A stretch of DNA of 64,000 nucleotides, taken from Teredinibacter turnerae T7901 (GTDB taxonomy: Bacteria; Pseudomonadota; Gammaproteobacteria; Pseudomonadales; Cellvibrionaceae). The notes beneath the pieces are model-generated. The model searched no databases and was not told where the DNA came from. It saw nothing but the letters and a program-made list of their open reading frames with translations. The translations under genes were made by a program, and so were the position numbers. The DNA is taken from the NCBI RefSeq assembly GCF_000023025.1, contig NC_012997.1, positions 294,764 through 358,763 on the forward strand. Direction: 5' to 3'. This document shows positions 1 to 8,222 of the stretch, in pieces. The first letter of the stretch is position 1, and each line of letters opens with the position of its first letter.

Positions 1-199
1 AGGGAATTGCTCACGTATTGGGTTCGCTCTGTAGTCATAACTACTATTAGTACATGCCAGCAAAAATAGCGCATGGAAAGTGAGATGCTCTGGATGTAAA
101 GCTCTAAATAATTAGCATATTATTAATGATTGCATTGAGTGGGTGTGTGCGACAATGTTGGGTGGATATTCTTTGAGTTTTTAAGGAAGATTGATATTT

Positions 200-568
200 A
201 TGAAAAGCTATATCGGTTGCAACCTCATGTTTTATATAATGTGTATTTCGACTATTTTAATTTCAATTTTTTCTTCTTTCCATGTGCGTGCAGCGTCGCC
301 ATGGTACTCGTCTACAGTTGTCGAAGTAACTACTCAGAAAGACGGTGTGCTTTTTATTAGAACTGCGTCTAATCCTAATCCCAAATCGTGCGCGAGTTCG
401 TGGGCTGGCGCTGTATTTAATTCTTCGAATATTGAGGCGGTACAGCTTGCCGCATCTATAGCGCTAATGGCTAAGGTAAGTGGTGCTAACATTCGTTTTC
501 AAATAGATAATGAAAACTGCGCTTTAAACGGGGGTTGGCCCAGTATGTTGTGGATACAGTTGCAATAG
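200..568 (+). CDS. small secreted protein, paralogue 1 of an unknown family
   Basis: This encodes about 122 residues. The ATG at 200 is preferred over an upstream TTG because AAGGAAG lies at 183-189, a good ribosome binding site. The N-terminus is a signal peptide (MKSY..., hydrophobic to about residue 31, then RAAS). The mature part is about 90 residues with two Cys (KSCAS and ENCAL). It shares a pattern with the products at 1618-1950 and 2345-2668: beta-like N-terminus, a Cys, a helix with LAAS/LAA, then a hydrophobic strand, Cys and a short C-terminal strand. I do not recognise a function. The size and pattern recall small exported OB-fold proteins such as AB5 toxin B subunits, but that is only a resemblance. 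The DNA is much more AT-rich than the chitinase gene nearby. Confidence 0.7.
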   Translation: MKSYIGCNLMFYIMCISTILISIFSSFHVRAASPWYSSTVVEVTTQKDGVLFIRTASNPNPKSCASSWAGAVFNSSNIEAVQLAASIALMAKVSGANIRFQIDNENCALNGGWPSMLWIQLQ

Positions 569-1044
569 CATTGTGTCCTATGTATTGGTCTTCCTACGGG
601 GCTTGGTAAGGTTCAGATTAACTTGAGTATCTATTTGGTGTCTAGAATAGAGGCTTCTCTACTATTAATCTATTAAATTCGCTTCTAGTCAAAGGTGCGC
701 GTGTGCGGTTCTATTATAGAGTGATTATTTTTTAAACTTGACGCCAATGGGCTTTGTTTGGTTGTCGTTGACGAATGGCTCATTCCCGGTAGTTGCGATA
801 TGCAGGTCTTTTTTTATTCAATCAGATTGGTTTTTGGAGTGGTCGCGTAGTTTCATATTGTCAAAGCAATATTTTATTTTTTTTCAAAAACTCAATTGTA
901 AAGGTTGTATTTTAGCTGAGCTTTCATGGTTTTGTGCAGCATATCTAATATCGTATCGCTGTCGCAGCTAAATATACGCCAAGCAGGATTGTATACACTA
1001 TTTTTAACTTCTATCACGTAAATGAGATAGAAGTGAAAGAGTGA
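569..1044. other. gene-free AT-rich interval
   Basis: No convincing gene is seen in these 476 bases. A short hairpin (CTTCTATC/GATAGAAG, 1008-1033) lies just before the broken paralogue and could be a weak terminator or leader structure. One frame near 650-710 faintly resembles the C-terminal half of the neighbouring secreted family but carries several stops, so I do not call it. Confidence 0.4.
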
Positions 1045-1389
1045 ATGGTTTTATTTTCTATAGTTTATTCGTACTCCCTAATTGCTGATCAAGCAGTTGA
1101 TGACGTTGATTTTTCAATTACAAAAGACGTTGATATCGCAATGTTGGAAGTTTGACTCTCCAAGGGTACTATTAGGGGGTGCGCTGCTCGTGCGGAAATA
1201 CCGGTTACAGAAGCCGGGTGTTCTTGTAATGGCGGTTTTCTTATTAAAGTTAGCCCAGGTGCGGAGGCCGCGTATTCTACACCTTTTGCGATTGTTGCGG
1301 CGAGAATGCAATCGCAATCGAAAATGCAAATATACATTGCAGAGTGTGGATATATCCCTATCATTGGTAGGATAAAATTTATTTCATAA
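1045..1389 (+). pseudogene. broken copy of the small secreted protein family (in-frame TGA)
   Basis: Reading from the ATG at 1045 gives a short hydrophobic leader (MVLFSIVYSYSLIADQA) and about 20 further residues, then TGA at 1153-1155. The same frame then stays open to the TAA at 1387-1389. The downstream part has the family pattern: Cys residues in RGCAAR and GCSCNGG, a helix FAIVAARMQ, a strand KMQIYIAECG and a terminal strand. It aligns by position with the three intact neighbours. The simplest reading is a fourth paralogue with a nonsense mutation. Selenocysteine or readthrough is unlikely, since the TGA is not at a family Cys and no SECIS-like hairpin was recognised. Confidence 0.55.
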
Positions 1390-1617
1390 ATAAATATTTT
1401 TTATCTTGACCTGTAATGCGTAGAAACTTTTATTTTTAATGTTCTGTGATGAATTGCTGCCGTAAAATTTCGCTTGCAGTTTTGGTTATCCGATCTCACT
1501 GGGTTCTTATAAAAACGGCAATTTAGTAGAGTCAGGTTGCTATTTTTTCTAAAGCCATTAAGTGGTGTTTTCAGGGATGTAAACGTTTTTTGTATCACTT
1601 TTAACGGGAAAATTAGT

Positions 1618-1950
1618 ATGGAATTAAAAAAATATTTGATTGGGGTTTTGTTTTTGGGGGTAACCGTATTTTCTAATGCTTATGAGGCTGGTGAGTGGAC
1701 GAAAGTGGCTCAAATTTACGCTCAAAATAATGGAACTGTCTTTGTGTATCTTGGATCCAATTCTATGACTGGTTGTTACAATGATAATGCAGCCTATTTG
1801 AAGGGCGATAATATTGATAAGCTATATTCAACAATTCTTGCTGCGCACATGTCAGAGAAGCAAATAAAGCCGCTGTATCAGTTCGATAATACCGACGAAG
1901 GTTATAGTGGGTGGGGCTTATGTTATATTTATGGTGTGTATATAAAATAA
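1618..1950 (+). CDS. small secreted protein, paralogue 2
   Basis: This encodes 110 residues from ATG 1618. An upstream in-frame TTG at 1537 would add a Phe/Val-rich stretch that destroys the signal peptide. Signal peptide MELKKYLIGVLFLGVTVFSNA, then YEAGEW. The mature protein has two Cys (TGCYND and WGLCYI) and the family core (LYSTILAAHM, then a strand, then GWGLCYIYGVYIK). Small exported proteins with a similar core occur as multi-copy hypotheticals in marine gammaproteobacteria, to my recollection. The function is unknown. The neighbours on both sides are paralogues on the same strand, each with its own leader, so the cluster arose by tandem duplication. Confidence 0.75.
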   Translation: MELKKYLIGVLFLGVTVFSNAYEAGEWTKVAQIYAQNNGTVFVYLGSNSMTGCYNDNAAYLKGDNIDKLYSTILAAHMSEKQIKPLYQFDNTDEGYSGWGLCYIYGVYIK

Positions 1951-2344
1951 AAAAAACTATTTGTGAAAGAATTTTTTTGTGTTTAATTTATTTTTTGGGC
2001 GTGGATGAAGTCTGTTGGCGTTGTGGCTAAAGTACGCATAAATCTTAAAACATATTCTGCTTTAGTGAGCAGCTGTTAAGTCTTGATTTCGTACAGGATC
2101 ATAGCAAACAGCTGCCTAAATGCCGGATGAAGGGATTAATGTTACGTATGCTGCGGTGCTCGTAGATTAAGGGTTTGGACGTAAAATCTAGTACTGCTTA
2201 TGGTATTGGGTTACGCTTGACCGGAGGTGGGGTGAGATATATACACGTGCGTTTAAAAAATCTCTTGTTTTTTGTATTAAATCATCATTTAAGAGCATAT
2301 ATAAATATATTTTTTAGTATTTTTGATTTGTTTGAGGATTTATT
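1951..2344. other. gene-free interval between paralogues 2 and 3
   Basis: These 394 AT-rich bases hold no supported gene. They probably contain the promoter of the following small secreted protein, but no clear -35/-10 pair could be chosen among many AT-rich candidates. Confidence 0.4.
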
Positions 2345-2668
2345 GTGTCAAATAAAATATTAGTTTTTGGCGGTTTATTGTTATATTCAGTGATGGTAGG
2401 CGCTACTATTGAAAGCACGAATAAGGGGAAGATTGTGTTTTCAGATGGACATATCTCCCCAGCATGCAAAACAGTTCAGTTTCTGGAAAACGATACGGGC
2501 CTTTCAAGGCGCTTTAGAATAGCTGAGGTGGAAAATAGCGATATTAACAGTGTGGTTCTTGCAGCGCTAGCGACACAAAATGATGTTCAAATTTGGTTTG
2601 ATGAAAATCTGACTTCGGGATGCGGTACTGAGCCAAGAATTTATTATATACGATTGTATAGGAATTGA
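2345..2668 (+). CDS. small secreted protein, paralogue 3
   Basis: This encodes 107 residues from a GTG start, with GAGGAT about six bases upstream as ribosome binding site. The signal peptide is MSNKILVFGGLLLYSVMVGA. The mature domain is about 88 residues with Cys at PACKT and SGCGT, the helix NSVVLAALAT, a strand VQIWF and a C-terminal strand IYYIRLYRN. It is clearly the same architecture as the products at 200 and 1618, though sequence identity is low. Function unknown; the two Cys probably form a disulfide in the periplasm or outside the cell. Confidence 0.72.
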   Translation: MSNKILVFGGLLLYSVMVGATIESTNKGKIVFSDGHISPACKTVQFLENDTGLSRRFRIAEVENSDINSVVLAALATQNDVQIWFDENLTSGCGTEPRIYYIRLYRN

Positions 2669-3184
2669 TAAAAAATCAGTGTAGGTGAGTTTGGGTATTG
2701 TTTATGCTGATAATGAAATTATCAATTTCCGTGTATATGGCGAAGTAAAAAATGAAAATATCTGCTGGCTATGCGCTCATCATAAATAATGAAAATTAAG
2801 TTGCTCGATATTTTCCTTACTTTATTTGTACGGCTATGCTATAAACAATATCAGCTTACAGCGCTCTTTCACGCGTGAATCATTTTCTCAGAAAAAATTT
2901 CATACAATAACGTTTCAGATTCTGTTCTGGTGAGTAAAGTAGGTAAGTTGTATTAGTGGCGTGCTATGGTCGGTTTCCTCTTATGTTGCAAGAGTTTTAA
3001 AAGCCAAGGTTTTTTTGAGACGAATACCATGCAGTTTGCACAATAATTCAATTCAGTTCAATTGGGTTAGGTGAGAGTTCTATTAGTGTTGAGTTGAAAG
3101 CGCCCAGGTTTTCACCTGAGCGCTTCGCCTTCCGACGTTAAAAATTTATTTGCGCATCATTACTTGCGAACAATTGTCAGCGAA
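2669..3184. other. gene-free interval, probable decayed DNA
   Basis: These 516 AT-rich bases lie between the small secreted cluster and the 3' end of the chitinase gene. No gene is supported. A hairpin for the chitinase transcript lies at 3099-3124. A frame near 2700-2790 could be another decayed paralogue leader but is too short to call. Confidence 0.4.
3099..3124 (-). terminator. hairpin after the chitinase gene
   Basis: AGCGCCCAGGT and ACCTGAGCGCT flank a TTTC loop, an 11-bp stem with one mismatch. It lies 60 bases beyond the chitinase stop codon. The following T-run on the minus strand is weak (TTTCAAC), so termination efficiency is uncertain. Confidence 0.5.
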
Positions 3185-5026
3185 CTAAAGCCCCTCTGAA
3201 ATTGCGCGGATCAGTTCGCCGTCTGCGGTGTCGCCGCTGAATTCCCAGAAAAATGCACCGCCGAGGTCTTGCTGGTTTACGTAATTCATTTTGCCGGCGA
3301 TGGTGGAGGGTGTGTCGTAGCCCCACCAGTTGCCGCCGCAATAGGCGTAAGCGGTGCCGCCGATGGTACCGCTGGCGGGGCAGGTATTTTTCAATACTTT
3401 GTAGTCTTCAATGCCTTGCTCGTAGGTCCCTGGTGCTGCGCCGCCAGCACTGCCACCGGGGGCCGCCTGTGCAACATTGGTCCAACCGCGGCCGTAAAAC
3501 CCGATGCCCAGCAAAATTTTCTCATACGGAACCCCCAGGCTTTTCAATTTTTGAATGCCGGTGTGTGATGAGAAGCCTGCGATTGGCATGCCCGGGTAAT
3601 CGTACAACGGTGAATGCGGTGCGGTAGGGCCAGCAGCGGCGAACGCGCCGAAGAAGTCGTAGGTCATTACCATGAAGAAATCCAGATATTGGGCGGCGCC
3701 GCCGTAATCTGCCGAATCCATTTTGCTGGCACTGGCAGTAATAGCCGAGGTGACCAGTTGATTGCCGAAACGCGCGCGCAATGCTGCCATCAGGTTGCGG
3801 TAGGAATCATAGCCGCTGTTATCGCAGCTCAGACCACAATCGTTCGGGTATTCCCAATCGATATCAATACCGTCGAATACCCCCGCCCAACGCGGGTCGT
3901 TAACCAGGTTATAACAGGATTCAGCGAAGGCTTGCGGGTTTGCGGCGGCGGCACTGAAACCACCGGACCAGGTCCAACCACCGAAACTCCAGATCACTTT
4001 AATGTTGGGGTACTGGGCTTTCAGTTTGCGCAGTTGATTGAAGTTACCGCGCAGGGCACCGGTATCCCAGGTGTCGGCAATGCCGTCCACACTGTCTGCC
4101 GCTGAGTAGGCTTTGTCGTACGCGGCGTAGGTGTCACCCACGCTGCACAGGCCGCCGGTGGTATTGCCAAAGCTGTAGAGAATGTGTGTAAGACGATCGG
4201 CGGAACCACTGGTAACGAGATTTTTCACATGATAGTCGCGCCCGTACACGCCCCATTCTGTGAAATAGCCAATCACCTTTTTGTCGCCGGATGGCGGTGG
4301 TGTATCGATACTGGTGATCGTAGCGTAGGTTGTTGCAGTGCTGTCGGCGCCGTCATCGTCGGTGACTGTCAGGCTGACCGTGTAGGTTCCGGCAAGCGAA
4401 TAGCTGTGCGACGGGTTGGCGGCGTTGCTGCTGGCACCATCGCCGAAGGACCATGAGTAGCTGGCGATACCACCGTCGGTATCACCGGAGCCAGCACTGC
4501 TGAACTGAACACCGGTATTCACCTGTGCCGTGTAGGGACCGTTGACAGTGGCTGTTGGCGACAAATTCTCGCCAGGGCCGCCTGGGCCACCGGTATCGCC
4601 TTCGCAATCCTCGATCATTGTCCAGGGCAGGCCAGAACCGGTCGGGCCGCTTTGCGTTGCCGGGTTGTCGCCCTGAGTCCACCAGTTCGCACGGTATTTA
4701 ACGCCGTCATAGATGGCGTAGTCACCGCCGCCGTAGGCGATGGTGCTGTTCCATACGCTAAGCCCTGCACAGTTTCCGGTGTTAGGATTGCCGCCGGTAG
4801 AGCCGTCGTCGCACTGGCCCAGGTTGAGCCAAACACTGCTGCTGGCCGGATCTTCGTTGGTTGTCCACCATTTGGCCTGGTAGGCACTGCCGTTGTACTG
4901 AATCTGATTGCCGCCCACGTACACACTGCCGCTGGACCAATTATCGAGACCGCCGCAATCAACGGCGTAGGTGTTCGCCGCTACTGCACTGGCAATCACG
5001 ATTGAAAGCATCTTGAAATATGTCAT
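3185..5026 (-). CDS. secreted modular GH18 chitinase (CBM5/12-CBM5/12-PKD-GH18)
   Basis: This is a 613-residue exported endochitinase that would hydrolyse beta-1,4-GlcNAc chains outside the cell. Signal peptide about 1-21 (ending TYA|VDC). Two chitin-binding CBM5/12 modules follow at about 22-72 and 84-140, each with a Trp pair (AKWWTT, ANWWTQ). A PKD domain lies at about 155-240 (SWSFGDG, GTYTVSLTVTD). The GH18 catalytic domain covers about 248-613. The signature DGIDIDWEYP is intact: Asp388, Asp390 and the proton donor Glu392. SFGGW and MTYDF are the other GH18 hallmarks. It is transcribed alone; its upstream region carries two NagR-like operators, which fits induction by chitin breakdown products. 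Confidence 0.96.
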   Translation of the reverse strand: MTYFKMLSIVIASAVAANTYAVDCGGLDNWSSGSVYVGGNQIQYNGSAYQAKWWTTNEDPASSSVWLNLGQCDDGSTGGNPNTGNCAGLSVWNSTIAYGGGDYAIYDGVKYRANWWTQGDNPATQSGPTGSGLPWTMIEDCEGDTGGPGGPGENLSPTATVNGPYTAQVNTGVQFSSAGSGDTDGGIASYSWSFGDGASSNAANPSHSYSLAGTYTVSLTVTDDDGADSTATTYATITSIDTPPPSGDKKVIGYFTEWGVYGRDYHVKNLVTSGSADRLTHILYSFGNTTGGLCSVGDTYAAYDKAYSAADSVDGIADTWDTGALRGNFNQLRKLKAQYPNIKVIWSFGGWTWSGGFSAAAANPQAFAESCYNLVNDPRWAGVFDGIDIDWEYPNDCGLSCDNSGYDSYRNLMAALRARFGNQLVTSAITASASKMDSADYGGAAQYLDFFMVMTYDFFGAFAAAGPTAPHSPLYDYPGMPIAGFSSHTGIQKLKSLGVPYEKILLGIGFYGRGWTNVAQAAPGGSAGGAAPGTYEQGIEDYKVLKNTCPASGTIGGTAYAYCGGNWWGYDTPSTIAGKMNYVNQQDLGGAFFWEFSGDTADGELIRAISEGL

Positions 5027-5180
5027 ATCGACCTCTGTTCAAGGTAGGTTGGGGGAGCCCGCAACGCTTGCACAACCTGCGCTGGGTACTTAGCAGGCGA
5101 AAACGCCTGCGTTTCGATATTTGTCGTCTAGCCCGGTTGTTTTTTGTCGGCCGCTACTTCGAAATGGCTGTGCCAGAAAA

Positions 5181-5192
5181 GACAACGTTGTC
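5181..5192. promoter_or_regulatory. NagR-type operator 1 upstream of chitinase
   Basis: GACAACGTTGTC is a perfect 12-bp palindrome with a central CG, the LacI-family hallmark. It matches the core of the NagR consensus known from Shewanella and related bacteria (TGACARCGYTGTCA). An identical copy lies 29 bp away, so the identification does not rest on one site. Confidence 0.8.
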
Positions 5193-5209
5193 AGACGGTA
5201 TTGCGCGAA

Positions 5210-5221
5210 GACAACGTTGTC
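5210..5221. promoter_or_regulatory. NagR-type operator 2 upstream of chitinase
   Basis: This is the second perfect GACAACGTTGTC copy. Read towards the chitinase, the TTGACA formed at 5224-5219 overlaps this operator and could be the -35 element, with a poor -10 seventeen bases on. Repressor binding here would block the polymerase. The centre-to-centre spacing of 29 bp is close to three helical turns, allowing binding on the same face. Confidence 0.78.
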
Positions 5222-5498
5222 AATTTCATGTAAATACGTTGACCCTATTAATATTTATTTTTTAATAAATAATATTTTTGTATTTTTACGGTATGCAGCG
5301 CTTTTTCGCGAAAATAAGCGCCAAAGAGGGGGTTTTGTGATGTTGTTTGCTCTAAAAACATAATCGCCCAATAGCTCAGGGTTTTAAAAAGCAAACGGGG
5401 ATCACGGTGGCCCAGTGTGAAAATTTGAGACCTGGTTATCCTAAATAGTCAGGTGTTTGCGCAATCGCCCTAACCCTAAGTGCTTTGATAGGCGCGAC

Positions 5499-5984
5499 CT
5501 AGGATTGTGCGCTCGCTTTTGTAATTTCTGCCAGACAGGCGCGGGCCTGTTGTTCGGGTAGGACGTCATGCAGCTTTGCTGTCAGCGCTGGAGGTAGTTG
5601 CCGGTGGTGTGCTGGATCTTGTTGTGTTTGTGCAAATGCGCCCAAGAGTTCGCAAACAGGTTGCGTCAAACTAGGCAGCTGTTTCAGCTGGTCGACAAAC
5701 AGGTCCGGCTCCTGGGAAAAAATGGGGAGCAGATCGTGAGCGAGTTGGGCGCGTAAAGCGGGTAAGCTCTTTTCCTGGGCATGGCGGGCAAACAACATAA
5801 CAACGGCGATGTTTTTAGCCGTGTATTTGCCGCTCAGCGGCGCAGCATGCTGTAGGTACAGCCGCTCCAGGCGGGAGGGCGGTGCGTTTGACAGCGTGGC
5901 ATCCGCTGCATTAGTCGATATCACCTGGCACAGCGCCGCCAACATTATTAAGAAACCACCCCAGCGGGCGAGGAATCTAGCCAT
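5499..5984 (-). CDS. hypothetical exported helical protein
   Basis: This encodes about 161 residues from ATG 5984, chosen because it gives a clean signal peptide (MARFLARWGGFLIMLAALCQVISTNA). An earlier in-frame ATG at 6023 overlaps the end of the upstream VanZ-like gene by 11 bases and could be used for translational coupling. The mature part is Leu/Ala/Gln-rich and predicted helical, with a pair of Cys (QPVCELL and ARACLAE). I recognise no family. It lies directly downstream of the VanZ-like gene, so the two are probably co-transcribed. Confidence 0.6.
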   Translation of the reverse strand: MARFLARWGGFLIMLAALCQVISTNAADATLSNAPPSRLERLYLQHAAPLSGKYTAKNIAVVMLFARHAQEKSLPALRAQLAHDLLPIFSQEPDLFVDQLKQLPSLTQPVCELLGAFAQTQQDPAHHRQLPPALTAKLHDVLPEQQARACLAEITKASAQS

Positions 5985-6012
5985 TACATTTGCGTCGCGT
6001 CTGCCTAAGCCG

Positions 6013-6474
6013 CTATGGGCCATGCCCGATGCTCTCTTTTTGGGGCATGGTTTCTGGGGGCATGGCTTTTGGGGGAATGGCTGTTGTGGCGCTGGCCGCG
6101 AGTCTGCGTTGTGCGCCCCAGGCGGCCAGGTTGGCCAAGGCTATTCCCAGCGCGTCGGCACTGAGATCCAGCCAATCGAAAGTACGCAGCGGGTTGGCGA
6201 CTTGGGTAATTTCTTCTCCTAATACGAATACCGCAAGCGCGGCCGTCGCTGTGTAAATGCACAGTTTTCGGTAGCGTATACGATGAAAGCGCAGCCCAAG
6301 TATGGCGACAAAATTCAGCGAGCCAAACAAGCACAGGTGGCCGATCTTATCTCCGTAGGGCATTTGTTGCACCAAAGCGAGCAGCGGGTTCTGGCTGCCT
6401 GTATTGGCGAGGTAGATCACCCAGAGAATAAAGCCGGACAGGCAGACGGTCAGTGAGCTGAAAACGCGGAACAT
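6013..6474 (-). CDS. VanZ-like membrane protein
   Basis: This 153-residue protein has about four membrane segments (about 8-25, 48-63, 70-88 and 105-120). The VanZ-family pattern is visible: DKIGH after the first segment, GEEITQ, then RTFDWLDLSADALG. VanZ-like proteins are inner-membrane proteins linked to glycopeptide or lipopeptide tolerance in some Firmicutes; in Proteobacteria the role is unknown. The C-terminal tail is rich in Pro and Met (PPKAMPPETMPQ), a low-complexity extension. It is followed by the exported protein ending at 5499. Confidence 0.82.
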   Translation of the reverse strand: MFRVFSSLTVCLSGFILWVIYLANTGSQNPLLALVQQMPYGDKIGHLCLFGSLNFVAILGLRFHRIRYRKLCIYTATAALAVFVLGEEITQVANPLRTFDWLDLSADALGIALANLAAWGAQRRLAASATTAIPPKAMPPETMPQKESIGHGP

Positions 6475-6580
6475 ATTAAACGTGTATTGGGGTTAATTTA
6501 AGGGCGCGTCAGCGCCACTATGCGGCCAATGGGAGGCGAGGATGGCAAGCGACCACCCTCGATACGCAGATGCACATGCA

Positions 6581-6991
6581 TCAGGATTTTGCGGCCTTTG
6601 CTGGTTGGGGTGACTCCGCTGCGGCTTTGCAGTGAGTTACAGAGCTTTTTAATATGTCGCCGGCAATAATCTGCCCTTCTTTGGCATCGGGTGCATAAAA
6701 ATTTGTGTGATCTCCAGCTTTGGCTTCATAGGCCTCCTGGCCTTCAACGTCGAGTATTTGCGTGTTGGTTTCATAGACTTTTTTGCCATCGCGGTAAACC
6801 TGATAGATGTCGTGGCTGGCGATACAGCCTTGTTTTACCGTCGCTTCCAGGGCGAGCCCTTTAAGTATAAAACCCTTGAGCAGGGTTACCTTGTCGACTT
6901 TCATCTCAAAAGATTCTGAGTTTTTCGCAGCCTGAGCCTGCGAGAATGTTAGCGTGAGAGAGAGTAAAGCAACCGTCGTTATTATTTTCAT
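6581..6991 (-). CDS. hypothetical exported protein
   Basis: This encodes 136 residues from ATG 6991, preceded by AGGACGACG as ribosome binding site; a longer frame upstream lacks a signal sequence. Signal peptide MKIITTVALLSLTLTFSQAQA. The mature part has two Cys (KQGCIAS and VTHCKAA), probably disulfide bonded, and an Ala/Lys-rich tail. I recognise no family. It appears monocistronic, with the EamA transporter gene ending about 230 bases upstream on the same strand. Confidence 0.7.
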   Translation of the reverse strand: MKIITTVALLSLTLTFSQAQAAKNSESFEMKVDKVTLLKGFILKGLALEATVKQGCIASHDIYQVYRDGKKVYETNTQILDVEGQEAYEAKAGDHTNFYAPDAKEGQIIAGDILKSSVTHCKAAAESPQPAKAAKS

Positions 6992-7217
6992 CGTCGTCCT
7001 CGTGTGTAACGTTGGATTTCGTTTAGGTTGGGCTGAACCTTGTTTTGTTATTGGTTTTTTACGTGAACCTCGCAGTGAGCGCACTAGCGCAAAGCGATGC
7101 AATTTCGAGAGCACACAGTTAATTTGCGGCCTGCTTAATTGTCGCAGCAATAGTACCCTATGCTCCGGGCTGGGCAAAACCTGAGCACAGTCTCAGAGTC
7201 TGCAGGTATCGGTTAGT

Positions 7218-8132
7218 TCACGGCTCTGGCGCTGCGTTCGTGGCTTGGCGCCTGGGAGCGGTGAGCAGGCTGAGGAGTACGCCGCCGAGTATAAGCAGCG
7301 CACCAATAAACATAGTCGCGGTGAAAGGTTCTCCCAGCAGTAATGCACCGCCACCAGCGGCGAGCAACGGCACCGTGAGCTGGCATATTCCGGCGCTGGC
7401 GCGGTCCAAATCCCGTACGACATAAAACCACAGCGCGTATCCCAGGGCCGAGGTTATTGCCCCAGACAAGACCGCCAACAGGCCTCCCCAATGCCATTGC
7501 CACTCCAGCGGGTAGCCGAAACTTAGCAACGCGGCGCACGACAGGCCGCACAGGGGCAGACAGGCTAGAAAGTTCCGGTAGGTGTCCCGCACGGGTGCCA
7601 GCGAGTTGCGTCCAAGCAGGGTATAGATGCCCCAACCCAGCCCCGCTGCCGCCATAAATACGTAGCCGTGCCATTCGCCACCGCTGATCCCTTTGGCTAC
7701 CAGCAGGTAGAGGCCGCTCATAGCGAGGCTCATTCCCACCCATTGGGTCAGTTGCAGGCGCTGGCCGCGCCAGAGGCTGGCAACACTCATAGTTAATTGC
7801 ACACACCCAAAAAGCACCAGTGCACCGGTACCGGTATCCAGCGTTATGTATGCGTAGGAAAAGCCCAAAAAGTAGAGGTAGAGCACCGATGCCGACAAAA
7901 GCGTGTATGCTGCCGCGCTTTTGCCGGCTGCAGGCACGTGTTTGCCTTGCGTAAGCCAGACCAACAACGCCAGGGCGACGCAGCCGGATGCTATGCGCAA
8001 TCCGGTGAACAGGGCGGGATCTGTGTGAAAGGTCAGCAAGGCGGCGCGGCAGAGTAACGAATTCCCGGCGAGAGCAAGCAGTGCCAGCGCAAGCAAGGCC
8101 ATATACCGAATAGAAGTAAAAGATTGATTCAT
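7218..8132 (-). CDS. EamA/DMT-family transporter
   Basis: This 304-residue protein has about ten hydrophobic segments arranged as two EamA repeats of five, as in the drug/metabolite transporter superfamily. Typical features are the short loops, the GxxxLLGE stretch (GGGALLLGEPFT) near the ninth helix and the basic C-terminus. Substrate cannot be told from sequence; members export amino acids, metabolites or drugs. It is divergent from the cupredoxin gene at 8223, with about 90 bases between the two starts. Confidence 0.88.
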   Translation of the reverse strand: MNQSFTSIRYMALLALALLALAGNSLLCRAALLTFHTDPALFTGLRIASGCVALALLVWLTQGKHVPAAGKSAAAYTLLSASVLYLYFLGFSYAYITLDTGTGALVLFGCVQLTMSVASLWRGQRLQLTQWVGMSLAMSGLYLLVAKGISGGEWHGYVFMAAAGLGWGIYTLLGRNSLAPVRDTYRNFLACLPLCGLSCAALLSFGYPLEWQWHWGGLLAVLSGAITSALGYALWFYVVRDLDRASAGICQLTVPLLAAGGGALLLGEPFTATMFIGALLILGGVLLSLLTAPRRQATNAAPEP

Positions 8133-8222
8133 GGTGCTTTTTTATTCGAGGTTTTGAATTATTGGGAGCCGGTGACCATACTTAACCGGGGCATTTTTGT
8201 CGTTCTAACACAGGTTGTAATT

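Larger units (their letters stand above)
5027..5498. other. intergenic region upstream of the chitinase
   Basis: These 472 bases hold the chitinase promoter region with two NagR-type operators (5181-5192 and 5210-5221). The rest, towards the convergent end at 5499, shows no gene. Open frames here are short and lack ribosome binding sites. Confidence 0.5.

Noticed and set aside
738-971. Open frame of 77 codons between small secreted paralogues 1 and the broken copy
   Set aside because: Starts at a poor codon, has no ribosome binding site, no signal peptide and no likeness to the neighbours; composition fits random AT-rich DNA.
1153-1155. Selenocysteine at the TGA in the broken small secreted copy
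   Set aside because: The TGA does not fall at a family Cys, no SECIS-like stem was recognised after it, and no selenoprotein family fits.
2690-2790. Possible fifth decayed paralogue of the small secreted family
   Set aside because: Only about 25 codons look similar in composition and none of the family Cys or helix pattern can be aligned.
3614-4105. Long plus-strand frames opposite the chitinase
   Set aside because: They mirror the GC-rich codons of a clear GH18 gene and have no motifs or ribosome binding sites.
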